Assembly (NCBI RefSeq): GCF_004762035.2
Contig: NZ_SIJK02000014.1
Coordinates: 1-64,000, forward strand
DNA length: 64,000 nucleotides
Reading direction: 5' to 3'
Source: Candidatus Chloroploca mongolica
GTDB taxonomy: Bacteria > Chloroflexota > Chloroflexia > Chloroflexales > Chloroflexaceae
Below the pieces are notes generated by a model. That model was not told the DNA's origin and did not search any database. It worked only from the letters and a program-made list of their open reading frames with translations. Positions 52,817-61,518 of this stretch are shown piece by piece. Position 1 is the first letter of the stretch. Every line of letters starts with the position of its first letter. Made by a program: the position numbers and the translations under genes.

Positions 52817-53902
52817 CTAGCTTGCGGTTGTCTCCTCAACCACCGTCGCAAAGACCAGCCGTCCCGACTGGGTTTGATGCAAGCGGGTCACAAGCACCTC
52901 GGTCGTCTGGCCGATCAAATGGCGAGCATCTTCAACAATCACCGGGGTACCATCATCAAGATAGCCCACCCCTTGTTGCCGAGAATTGCCTTCATTGCGG
53001 ATCAGCACGCGCAGGCGCTGATCCTGGATCACCAGCGAACGAACCGCTTCGCTCAACACATTGAGGCTGAGCACCTTAACCCCCTGGAGGGCAGCGACCT
53101 TATTCAGATTGAAATCATTGGTAATAATAGGACAATTGTACTGACGAGCGAGGGCAACCAGCTTATCATCGACTCGCTGCAGATCTTCGACATCGACATT
53201 GACAACCTCAATGGGCAAGGGCGCGTGGTGTTGCATCTCATTGAGCAACTCAAGCCCACGACGACCCTTGCTTCGCCGCAGATCGTCGGCCGAGTCGGCC
53301 AGTTGCTGCAATTCAGCGAGCACAAAGATCGGTACCAGCAGCGTCCCATCAAGAAAACCAGTGCGCGTCACCGCATCAATACGGCCATCAATAATCGCAC
53401 TCGTATCAAGGAGGAGCCGTCGCTGGGGAGGCGCTTCAGGGGTTGTTGGCAATGCGGTTGACGCAATCGAACGACGCCACCCCTCTTTGAGCAACTCGCC
53501 CAGATCGTGACGACGGGCCGCAAAGACAGCCCCCCCAAGATAGGCCAGGAGCGACGCTGAAATCACAGGCAAGATCTGATTAAAGGGTGATGGCAAACTC
53601 GCCAGCGGAAAGGTCAGCAGAGCCGCAATAAAGAGACCAAGCACCACCCCAGTACCCACAGCAAGGAGATCTGGCAACGGAACGTAGCGCAACCGACGCA
53701 AAAGATCTTTCAAAGGGTCGATCGTCAGACGTGGCGTCACCAGCAGGCCCAACCCTGCCCCGGCAAGGGTGAGCAACTGGGTGGCAAAGATCTCCGATTC
53801 ATTGGGCACTGGGCTAGAGAGCGACGTACCCACGTACCATCCGAAATATCCGAGCCCCAGCATGCCAACAATGCGTACCAGGAAATTCAAACTGACTTTC
53901 AT
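52817..53902 (-). CDS. PIN/TRAM domain membrane protein (YacL-like)
   Basis: A 361-residue protein with four transmembrane helices in the first 130 residues, a PIN nuclease-fold domain of about 160-290 (LLLDTSAIIDGRI, VLAELQQLADS, IITNDFNLNKVA) and a C-terminal TRAM domain (EGNSRQQGVGYLDDGTPVIVE). It resembles Bacillus YacL. Acidic PIN residues are intact, so RNA cleavage is possible. A -10 box lies 8 bases before the ATG at 53902. It follows radA by 22 bp, as in the clpC-radA-disA-yacL order of Firmicutes, but disA is absent. Confidence 0.9.
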   Translation of the reverse strand: MKVSLNFLVRIVGMLGLGYFGWYVGTSLSSPVPNESEIFATQLLTLAGAGLGLLVTPRLTIDPLKDLLRRLRYVPLPDLLAVGTGVVLGLFIAALLTFPLASLPSPFNQILPVISASLLAYLGGAVFAARRHDLGELLKEGWRRSIASTALPTTPEAPPQRRLLLDTSAIIDGRIDAVTRTGFLDGTLLVPIFVLAELQQLADSADDLRRSKGRRGLELLNEMQHHAPLPIEVVNVDVEDLQRVDDKLVALARQYNCPIITNDFNLNKVAALQGVKVLSLNVLSEAVRSLVIQDQRLRVLIRNEGNSRQQGVGYLDDGTPVIVEDARHLIGQTTEVLVTRLHQTQSGRLVFATVVEETTAS

Positions 53903-53910
53903 CTGGAGCG

Positions 53911-53916
53911 ATTCTA
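53911..53916 (-). promoter_or_regulatory. -10 box 8 nt before the YacL-like start
   Basis: TG-TAGAAT, then eight bases, then ATG; leaderless or nearly so. It lies between radA and the PIN/TRAM gene. Confidence 0.45.
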
Positions 53917-53924
53917 CACCCGTA

Positions 53925-55289
53925 TCAGGCGTGTGCAAGCAAATCAACCACCTCGGTCAACGAGCGTGCAGGCGTCACGGTCAGGCCACTTACCTGACCA
54001 AGTTGGGCCGTAGCGGGAACAATTGCCCTTGTAAACCCGAGTTTGGCCGCCTCAACGAGACGACGTTCGAGTTGACTAGAGGTGCGCAATTCGCCAGACA
54101 AGCCTATTTCACCCACCAGCACCAGATCGGGGTCAATCCGCTGATTACGATACGACGAAGCAATTGCCAGCGCAACGGCGAGATCGGCGGCAGGCTCGGT
54201 AATCCGCAACCCACCGACCACATTGACATAGAGATCCTGATTAAAAAGGGGCAAACCCACCCGTTTGGTCAAAACGGCGGCAAGCATCAAGAGACGATTC
54301 AGGTCAAACCCATTCGTCGTCCGGCGCGGTTGCGCACTCCCCGTCGTCGACGTTAACGCCTGGATCTCGACGAGCAGCGGGCGCGTCCCCTCCATCATCA
54401 CGGCCACGGTCGAGCCAGGGCTATTGAGGCTCCGCTCGGCAAGAAAGATCAGCGAGGGATTCGGCACCTCTTGCATGCCCTGGCCGCCCATTTCAAAGAC
54501 CCCGACTTCATTCGTCGAGCCGAAGCGATTTTTGACCCCACGGAGGAGGCGGTACTGATGAAAACGATCACCCTCAAGATAGAGCACGACATCAACAATA
54601 TGTTCGAGCACACGGGGACCGGCAATGGCCCCCTCTTTCGTCACATGGCCGACAAGAAAGATGGGCACCCCCAACTCTTTCGCCAATTGCATCAAGCGCA
54701 GCGCCCCCTCGCGAACCTGGCTCACACTCCCGGCGGCACTGGTCAACGCTTCGAGGTAGACCGTTTGAATCGAGTCAACAATCACCAGACCGGGGCGCAG
54801 AGTGCGGATCTGGTCAAGAATGACATCGAGCGACGTCTCCGAATAGACAAAAAGTTCATCCCCCTGCAACGCGAGGCGTTCGACGCGCAATTTAATCTGC
54901 TGAGCCGACTCTTCGGCACTGACATAGAGCGCCGAGCCGGTGGTCGCCGCAAAATGGGCCGCCACCTGGGTCAACAGCGTACTCTTGCCTACTCCTGGAT
55001 CGCCGCCAATCAAGACGATCGAACCAGGCACCAGGCCGCCACCGAGCACCCGGGAGAACTCTTCGGCGTAGACCGGCAAACGCTGGAACCCTCCGGCGGG
55101 CACATCACGCAAGCGCACAGGGCGCACCCCGGCACTGCCACTCTCGCGTCCACCGCTACGATTTGTCGATCTAATTTCAGTCTGCTCAACAAGGCTATCC
55201 CAGGTGTCACAATCAGGACATTTTCCCATCCACCTTGACTGCTGCGCACCACACTGTTGACAGACAAAAATGGTTCGTGGTTTTGCCAT
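53925..55289 (-). CDS. radA: DNA repair protein RadA
   Basis: A RecA-like ATPase of 454 residues that promotes branch migration in recombination. The zinc finger has C10, C13, C24 and C27. Walker A is GGDPGVGKST, the RadA-specific KNRFGS motif is present (KNRFGSTNEVGVFEM), and a LonC-like C-terminal domain covers about 330-454. The ATG at 55289 is set by a perfect TATAAT 6 bases upstream. It lies 133 bp downstream of clpC with a hairpin between them. Confidence 0.95.
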   Translation of the reverse strand: MAKPRTIFVCQQCGAQQSRWMGKCPDCDTWDSLVEQTEIRSTNRSGGRESGSAGVRPVRLRDVPAGGFQRLPVYAEEFSRVLGGGLVPGSIVLIGGDPGVGKSTLLTQVAAHFAATTGSALYVSAEESAQQIKLRVERLALQGDELFVYSETSLDVILDQIRTLRPGLVIVDSIQTVYLEALTSAAGSVSQVREGALRLMQLAKELGVPIFLVGHVTKEGAIAGPRVLEHIVDVVLYLEGDRFHQYRLLRGVKNRFGSTNEVGVFEMGGQGMQEVPNPSLIFLAERSLNSPGSTVAVMMEGTRPLLVEIQALTSTTGSAQPRRTTNGFDLNRLLMLAAVLTKRVGLPLFNQDLYVNVVGGLRITEPAADLAVALAIASSYRNQRIDPDLVLVGEIGLSGELRTSSQLERRLVEAAKLGFTRAIVPATAQLGQVSGLTVTPARSLTEVVDLLAHA

Positions 55290-55295
55290 AGGTCG

Positions 55296-55301
55296 ATTAT
55301 A
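55296..55301 (-). promoter_or_regulatory. -10 box 6 nt before the radA start (leaderless)
   Basis: TATAAT, then CGACCT, then ATG. A weak TTCAAC lies 16 bp upstream. No Shine-Dalgarno is seen. This is the clearest leaderless case in the window. Confidence 0.6.
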
Positions 55302-55356
55302 CCACGCACTATCGTGTGTTGAATTGAGTTCAAAGTTTGTTTGAAACGACTTGAGA

Positions 55357-55397
55357 TGCGACAAAACCCGCCAGCAACGCTAGCAGGTTTTGTCGCA
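55357..55397 (-). terminator. 19-bp stem hairpin with two mismatches, AAC loop
   Basis: Arms 55357-55375 and 55379-55397; tip CCAGC/GCTAG. It follows the clpC stop (55423) and precedes the radA promoter. Confidence 0.7.
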
Positions 55398-55422
55398 CCC
55401 CAGGTCGTTTGCCGAGGTACAG

Positions 55423-57954
55423 CTACTCAACCAAGGCCGGGCTCTCTTCGGGATGGGCTTCAGTGGCACCATTTTCCCCATCGATCTGGCGCTGCGAGCG
55501 AAGGCGCAACTCCTCGTCGTGGACATCGGCAATAATCGTATCACCTTCGGTGAAGCGTGCATCAAGCACACCCTCGGCAAGGGGATCTTCGATCAGGTTC
55601 GTAATAATGCGGCGGAGTGGTCGTGCGCCAAACGCGGGATCATAGCCACGGCGGGCGAGCAAATCGAGCGCATCCTCACGTACCTCAAGCACCATCTGGT
55701 GCTCATCAAGCTGGTTCTGCACCCGGCGAAGCATCAACGTCGTAATCTGATGGATCTCTTCGGTGGTCAACGGATGGAAGATGATCGTCGCATCAATCCG
55801 GTTCAGGAACTCGGGGCGGAAGAGCACCTTGAGCGCATCATCAACCTTGCGCCGCATATCCATCTGGTCAATCTCATCGGCATTGCCACCGAAACCAATC
55901 CGGCTTGCGCGGCGGATATGCTCGGTGCCAACATTCGAGGTCATGATGATGATCGTATTGCGGAAGTCAACCTTGCGGCCCTTGCCATCAGTCAGATTGC
56001 CATCTTCGAGCACCTGGAGGAGCAGGTTAAAGGCATCGGGATGGGCCTTCTCGATCTCATCAAAGAGCACCACGCTATAGGGTTTGCGACGCACCGCATC
56101 GGTCAACTGACCACCCTCGCCATACCCGACATAGCCTGGAGGCGAGCCGACCAGACGCGAGGTCGTATGGCGTTCCTGGAACTCGGACATATCAATCTTG
56201 ATGAGACTCTCTTCCGAGCCAAACATAAACTCGGCGAGCGTCTTGGCAAGTTCGGTCTTGCCCACCCCAGTCGGCCCGAGGAAAATAAAGCTCCCGATGG
56301 GACGCTTGGGATCTTTGAGGCCAGCGCGGGCACGGCGCACCGCCTTGGAGATCGTCACGATCGCCTCTTGCTGCCCAACAACCCGATTATGGAGGAAATC
56401 CTCCATCTGCATCAAACGCATCGTCTCATCGCCCTTGAGGCGCGTCACGGGAATGCCCGTCCACATCCCAACAACTTCAGCAATATCTTCATCGGTGACA
56501 TAGGGGCGTTCCGCGACCCGCTCATCGCCGCCAGCGGCACCGATATCAGCCTCAATCTGGACAATGCGGTTCTGCATACGCTCTTCGCGCTCGCGGAGAT
56601 CGGCGGCCAGATCAAACTGCTTATCTTCGAGGGCGGCCTCTTTCTCCTTGCGGAGCGCCTCAAGGCCACGGAGGGCATCACGAAGCTGAGGAGGCGTCGC
56701 CGAGCGATACATGCGCACCCGACTGGCAGCCTCATCGATCAAATCGATCGCCTTATCGGGCAACTGGCGGTCGGGCACATAGCGGGCCGAGAGCGCAGCA
56801 GCGGCCTTAATCGCCTCATCGCTAATCTGGAGTTGATGGAAATCCTCATAGCGGGACTTGATCCCACGGAGAATCTGCACCGTATCTTCGAGAGACGGCT
56901 CATCAACCATCACGGGCTGAAAGCGGCGTTCGAGGGCCGCATCACGCTCGATATACTTACGGTACTCATCGAGCGTCGTTGCCCCAATGGTCTGGAGCTC
57001 GCCACGGGAAAGAGCGGGCTTGAGAATATTGGCGGCATCGAGTGTACCCTCAGCCCCACCGGCACCAATAATCGTATGAAATTCATCAATAAAGAGAATG
57101 CAGCGGGTCTCTTTAATCTCATCAATCACCCGTTTGAGGCGTTCTTCAAACTGACCACGATATTTCGTCCCAGCGACAAGTGCCCCCATGTCGAGGGTCA
57201 CCACGCGTTTGCCCTTGATGCTATCGGGAACATCGCCTTGAATAATGCGCTGAGCGAGACCCTCAACAATTGCCGTTTTGCCAACACCGGGTTCACCAAT
57301 CAACGCCGGATTATTCTTGGTACGGCGCGAAAGGATTTGGATCACGCGCTCAATCTCGTGCTGACGGCCAATAATCGGATCAAGGCGCCCAGCCTCGGCC
57401 ATCTCGGTCAAATCGGTACCAAGGGCATCGAGGTACGGCGTCTTGGACTGGCGCTGGGCACCCGACTGACTCCCGCCGGCTCCGCGCTGCTCAGGAGCGG
57501 TACCAGTGGTTCCGTGCCGCAGGACGCGCATCACCTGATTGCGCACCTGTTCAAGGCTCACGCCCATAATATCGAGCACACCAGTAGCCACACCTTCGCC
57601 ATTGCGCACGAGGCCAAGGAGCAAATGTTCGGTGCCAATATAGTGATGATAGAGGCGGCCTGCCTCTTCAATGGCATACTTAATCACTTTCTGGGCGCGG
57701 GCGGTCAACTCCTGATCGGTAACGGGCGTACCCTCACCTGTCCCAACAATAAACTCAACCGCGCTACGGGCCTGGGCGAGTTTGACCCCCAGATCATCAA
57801 GAACGCGTGCGGCAATGCCCTCACTCTCGCGAATCAAACCGAGGAGGATATGCTCGGTCCCGATATACGGGTGGTTAAACGAGCGGGCCTCTTCGTGCGC
57901 AAGCTGGAGAACCTGCTTGGCGCGCTTGGTAAACTTACTATAGAGGTCAGACAT
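55423..57954 (-). CDS. clpC: Clp protease ATP-binding subunit ClpC
   Basis: A HSP100 unfoldase of 843 residues that feeds substrates to ClpP. Two N-terminal Clp repeats (about 3-145), AAA-1 with [13 protein letters not shown], a UVR/coiled-coil middle region (about 420-475), AAA-2 with [12 protein letters not shown], and a C-terminal D2-small domain are all present. The ATG at 57954 is set by GGAGA upstream; a GTG at 57966 adds four residues. No ctsR, mcsA or mcsB is adjacent. A plus-strand frame of 859 codons runs against it but is a shadow. Confidence 0.96.
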   Translation of the reverse strand: MSDLYSKFTKRAKQVLQLAHEEARSFNHPYIGTEHILLGLIRESEGIAARVLDDLGVKLAQARSAVEFIVGTGEGTPVTDQELTARAQKVIKYAIEEAGRLYHHYIGTEHLLLGLVRNGEGVATGVLDIMGVSLEQVRNQVMRVLRHGTTGTAPEQRGAGGSQSGAQRQSKTPYLDALGTDLTEMAEAGRLDPIIGRQHEIERVIQILSRRTKNNPALIGEPGVGKTAIVEGLAQRIIQGDVPDSIKGKRVVTLDMGALVAGTKYRGQFEERLKRVIDEIKETRCILFIDEFHTIIGAGGAEGTLDAANILKPALSRGELQTIGATTLDEYRKYIERDAALERRFQPVMVDEPSLEDTVQILRGIKSRYEDFHQLQISDEAIKAAAALSARYVPDRQLPDKAIDLIDEAASRVRMYRSATPPQLRDALRGLEALRKEKEAALEDKQFDLAADLREREERMQNRIVQIEADIGAAGGDERVAERPYVTDEDIAEVVGMWTGIPVTRLKGDETMRLMQMEDFLHNRVVGQQEAIVTISKAVRRARAGLKDPKRPIGSFIFLGPTGVGKTELAKTLAEFMFGSEESLIKIDMSEFQERHTTSRLVGSPPGYVGYGEGGQLTDAVRRKPYSVVLFDEIEKAHPDAFNLLLQVLEDGNLTDGKGRKVDFRNTIIIMTSNVGTEHIRRASRIGFGGNADEIDQMDMRRKVDDALKVLFRPEFLNRIDATIIFHPLTTEEIHQITTLMLRRVQNQLDEHQMVLEVREDALDLLARRGYDPAFGARPLRRIITNLIEDPLAEGVLDARFTEGDTIIADVHDEELRLRSQRQIDGENGATEAHPEESPALVE

Positions 57955-58000
57955 GGTATTCTCCACTAGCTATCGCTGGCAAGTCACGAGCTTGCCTTGC

Positions 58001-59209
58001 TCACTCGCCTTGCTCACCGCTCTCATCAACGTCTTCACCAGACTCACGGTTCACACGCAGGCTCAAGCCCATTCGCTTGCGGGTTGGATCGATGCGAATA
58101 ATGCGTGCCTGCACCACAGCCCCTTCCGCAAGAAACTCGCGAGGATGTTGCATCGGCTCATCGCCCATTTCTGAAATATGGATCAAACCCTCGACCCCAT
58201 CTTCAATGCGGGCAAACGCGCCAAATGACGTAAGCTGTGTAATAACCCCTTCAACCACCTGACCCAGTTGATAACGTTCACCGACACGGGACCAGGGTTC
58301 ATGCTGTGTCCGTTTAATCGACAGCGCAATACGTTTACGCTCGTGATCAATGCTTAAGATCATCACCAGCAAGTGATCACCAACATTGAGCACCTCACCG
58401 GGATGTTTCACCCGGCTCCACGAAATTTCGGACATATGGACAAGGCCATCAGCACCACCGATATCAACAAATGCCCCGAAATCACAGACCGAGCTAATCG
58501 TCCCCTCACGCACATCACCTTCGCGCAACGATGCAAGCAATTCATCTTTCTTGCTCTCGCGCGATTCTTGCATAGCCTGGCGCTCGGAGAGGATCAGGCG
58601 ATTGCGATTACGGTTCAGTTCAATCACTTTCAGCCTCAGGTCAGTATTGACCATCCGCGCCATATCAGACTGCTTCTGGGTATCGGGGCCACGACTAATG
58701 CCCGAAACCTGCGAAGCCGGAACAAAACCACGGACGCCCTCTAAATTGACGAGCAACCCACCCTTATTGTAATTCACAACCCGGGCCGAGATGACCTCGC
58801 CCTTCTCATAGGCAGCCTGAAGCAAGCGCCAGCTTCGCTCTTGACGCGCCTTATCAATCGAGAGGATTGCCCGCCCCTCTTTATCTTCAGACTGGACAAC
58901 AAAGACCAGCAAAGGATCGCCGACCTGCAAAGCAGCGCGATCTTCTGCCGCCAACGATTGCATCTCGCGTGACGGAACGATTCCTTCAGCCTTTGAACCG
59001 ATATCAACGAGGATTTCATCACGTTCGACACGCATGATCAGACCATCCACCGTATCGCCATATTTGAGGTTACGGTAGTCGTGAGCCGGATCATTGAGGA
59101 ACTGCTCCATCAGAGCAAGATCCTCAGCCTCGAAGTCGTTGCCATTCTCAACGTGTGCGGGTGTGGGTTGTGCCTCAGACTCGGCAGCGTTCCCCTTCAA
59201 TTCTTCCAT
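58001..59209 (-). CDS. rpsA: 30S ribosomal protein S1
   Basis: A 402-residue protein with an acidic N-terminus and four S1 (OB-fold) RNA-binding domains (about 45-115, 130-205, 222-292 and 308-380), for example DFGAFVDIGGADGLVHMSEISW and SFGAFARIEDGVEGLIHISEM. The four-domain form is typical of Gram-positive-type S1. AAGGA lies upstream. It is 46 bp upstream of clpC and may be cotranscribed. S1 helps recruit structured or leadered mRNAs, which is of interest given the leaderless genes here. Confidence 0.92.
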   Translation of the reverse strand: MEELKGNAAESEAQPTPAHVENGNDFEAEDLALMEQFLNDPAHDYRNLKYGDTVDGLIMRVERDEILVDIGSKAEGIVPSREMQSLAAEDRAALQVGDPLLVFVVQSEDKEGRAILSIDKARQERSWRLLQAAYEKGEVISARVVNYNKGGLLVNLEGVRGFVPASQVSGISRGPDTQKQSDMARMVNTDLRLKVIELNRNRNRLILSERQAMQESRESKKDELLASLREGDVREGTISSVCDFGAFVDIGGADGLVHMSEISWSRVKHPGEVLNVGDHLLVMILSIDHERKRIALSIKRTQHEPWSRVGERYQLGQVVEGVITQLTSFGAFARIEDGVEGLIHISEMGDEPMQHPREFLAEGAVVQARIIRIDPTRKRMGLSLRVNRESGEDVDESGEQGE

Positions 59210-59315
59210 GCGCCGTCCTTGAGTACACAGTGAAAGACTCTACCGAAGATGGGACAGGAAGCAGAAACAGTCGTTTGAATTATACGCCCGTACTGCACAA
59301 AGCGCAAGGGTATGC

Positions 59316-59344
59316 TTGCTGATCACGTACGGGCTTGTTATACT
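59316..59344 (+). promoter_or_regulatory. Promoter of ppk
   Basis: TTGCTG (59316-59321), 17 bp, TATACT (59339-59344). It would give a leader of about 38 nt. This is the best-spaced promoter in the window. Confidence 0.6.
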
Positions 59345-59388
59345 ACAAGAGCAATGTGTACCCCCACCTAATCCAGCCAGAGGCTGAT

Positions 59389-61497
59389 ATGACAACGCAG
59401 GATGTGCCATCCGAAGAGACCGTTGAGCTATTCACGAACCCTAATTCGCGCTATTTCAACCGCGAGTTGAGCTGGATCGAGTTCAACCGCCGTGTGATCG
59501 AAGAGGCGTTCGATGTTCGGAACCCCCTGCTTGAACGGATAAAATTCCTGTCGATCTGGGCCTCGAATCTTGACGAATTTTTTATGATCCGCGTGAGTGG
59601 CATCAAGCAGCAAATCAGTGCGGGTGTCCAGAAATTATCACGCGATGGGGCAACGCCGACCGAACAACTCCATCATATTCGCCAGGCCTTGCTACCCCTT
59701 CTCGTTCAAGAGCGTGATCTGTTGCTCAATGATTTGCTGCCGAGTCTCCGTGAACAGCATATCCATTTATATAATTATGACAACTTAAATCGTCAGCAAA
59801 AAGACTGGTTGCGCACGTATTATCAGCAACAGATTTTTCCAGTCCTGACCCCTCTAGCCTTTGATAGCAGCCGCCCCTTCCCTTTTATCTCTAACCTGAG
59901 TCTCAATCTCGCGGTGGTCATACGTGATCGTGACAAGGGCGAACTCTTTGCCCGTGTGAAGGTGCCCGAGGTACTGCCACGCCTTATCGCTTTGCCGCAA
60001 GAGCTCTGCGAAGTGGTACACGACCAGCCGGCAGGCCGTCAGGCATGTTTTGTCTGGATCGAGCAGGCGATTGCCGCCCATCTTGATCTGCTCTTTCCCG
60101 GGGTCGAGATTGTAGAGCATTACCCGTTTCGCGTGGTACGCAATGCCGATATGGAGATCGAAGAGGACGAAGCCAACGATCTGCTCGAAACCATCGAGCA
60201 GGGGGTGCGCCAGCGGCGGTTTGGCGAGGTGGTACGCCTGACCATTGACTCGTCGATGCCTGAACGCATTGCGACGATCTTGTCGACCAATCTGAAGATC
60301 GAGTCCAATGATATTTATACCGTGCGCGGCCCCCTCGGGCTCGCCGATCTCTTCAATCTCTATCGCCTCGATCGACCAGATCTCAAGGATCCGCCCTATG
60401 TGCCGGTTGTGCCCCTTGTTTTGCAAAACAATTCCGATATCTTTGAGACGATTCGTGGCGGCGATATTCTGCTCCATCATCCCTACCACTCGTTTTCACC
60501 CGTGATTGATTTCATTCACGCCGCCGCCGAAGATCCCCATGTGCTCGCGATCAAGCAGACTCTGTATCGCGTCGGGAGTAACTCACCGATTGTGCGTGCG
60601 TTGATGCACGCTCGCGAGCTGGGCAAGCAGGTGACGGCGGTGGTCGAACTCAAGGCACGTTTTGATGAAGAGAATAATATTGTCTGGGCTAGAGCTCTTG
60701 AGCGTGCCGGCGTCCATGTGGTCTATGGTCTGGTCGGCTTGAAAGTTCATGCCAAGCTCGCGCTGGTGGTGCGGCAAGAAGCCGACCGGTTGCGTTGTTA
60801 TGCGCATCTTGGTACCGGTAATTACAATGCGACCACAGCGCGCATCTATACCGACCTGGGGCTCTTTACATGCCGCGAGGATATTACCGCTGATGTTGTC
60901 GAGCTCTTCAATTCGCTGACCGCCTATGGGCGGCGTGACCAGTATCGCAAGCTGCTGGTTGCCCCGGTCACCATGCGCCATCGCCTGCTAGCGATGATTG
61001 AACGTGAAATGCAACGCCAGGCGACGACGGGCAACGGGCGGATCATTATTAAAGTCAATGCGCTGGTTGATCGCCAGATGATCGATGCGCTCTACCGTGC
61101 CTCGAAGGCTGGTGTCCAGATTGATCTCATTGTCCGCGGTATGTGTGCCCTCCGCCCTGGACTGCCCGGTGTGAGCGAGAACATCCGCGTGCGCAGCATT
61201 ATCGGCCCGTTTCTTGAGCATCACCGGATCTACTATTTCGGCAATGGCGGTGAACCCGAGATCTACCTGGGCAGTGCTGATCTGATGGAGCGCAACCTTG
61301 ATCGACGGGTCGAGGAACTCTTTCCCGTGGAAGATCCGGCGCTCGCCCGCTATGTTCGCAAGACGATGCTCGACACCTATCTCAATGATAATACCCGCGC
61401 CCACGTGCTCCACGCCAATGGAACCTATGAACGGCGCACTCCTGGTGAGGATGAACCAGTTGATAGTCAGGTGCCAGCATGGATGCTTGGTGAGTAG
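59389..61497 (+). CDS. ppk1: Polyphosphate kinase 1
   Basis: Makes inorganic polyphosphate from ATP. The 702 residues have the N domain (YFNRELSWIEFNRRVIEEA), head domain, and the two phospholipase D-like C domains. The autophosphorylated His is H454 in LKVHAKLALVVR; further active-site histidines are H611/H612 in EHHRIYYF. The ATG at 59389 has the PPK1 N-terminus a few residues on; the TTG at 59335 overlaps the promoter. The HEXXH peptidase gene begins 21 bp past the stop. Confidence 0.95.
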   Translation: MTTQDVPSEETVELFTNPNSRYFNRELSWIEFNRRVIEEAFDVRNPLLERIKFLSIWASNLDEFFMIRVSGIKQQISAGVQKLSRDGATPTEQLHHIRQALLPLLVQERDLLLNDLLPSLREQHIHLYNYDNLNRQQKDWLRTYYQQQIFPVLTPLAFDSSRPFPFISNLSLNLAVVIRDRDKGELFARVKVPEVLPRLIALPQELCEVVHDQPAGRQACFVWIEQAIAAHLDLLFPGVEIVEHYPFRVVRNADMEIEEDEANDLLETIEQGVRQRRFGEVVRLTIDSSMPERIATILSTNLKIESNDIYTVRGPLGLADLFNLYRLDRPDLKDPPYVPVVPLVLQNNSDIFETIRGGDILLHHPYHSFSPVIDFIHAAAEDPHVLAIKQTLYRVGSNSPIVRALMHARELGKQVTAVVELKARFDEENNIVWARALERAGVHVVYGLVGLKVHAKLALVVRQEADRLRCYAHLGTGNYNATTARIYTDLGLFTCREDITADVVELFNSLTAYGRRDQYRKLLVAPVTMRHRLLAMIEREMQRQATTGNGRIIIKVNALVDRQMIDALYRASKAGVQIDLIVRGMCALRPGLPGVSENIRVRSIIGPFLEHHRIYYFGNGGEPEIYLGSADLMERNLDRRVEELFPVEDPALARYVRKTMLDTYLNDNTRAHVLHANGTYERRTPGEDEPVDSQVPAWMLGE

Positions 61498-61518
61498 CAT
61501 ATCGGTGAAAGGATAGGA

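Noticed and set aside
55390-57969. 859-codon open frame on the plus strand opposite clpC
   Set aside because: It mirrors clpC exactly, has no recognisable domain, and its composition is what the complement of a GC-biased gene gives.
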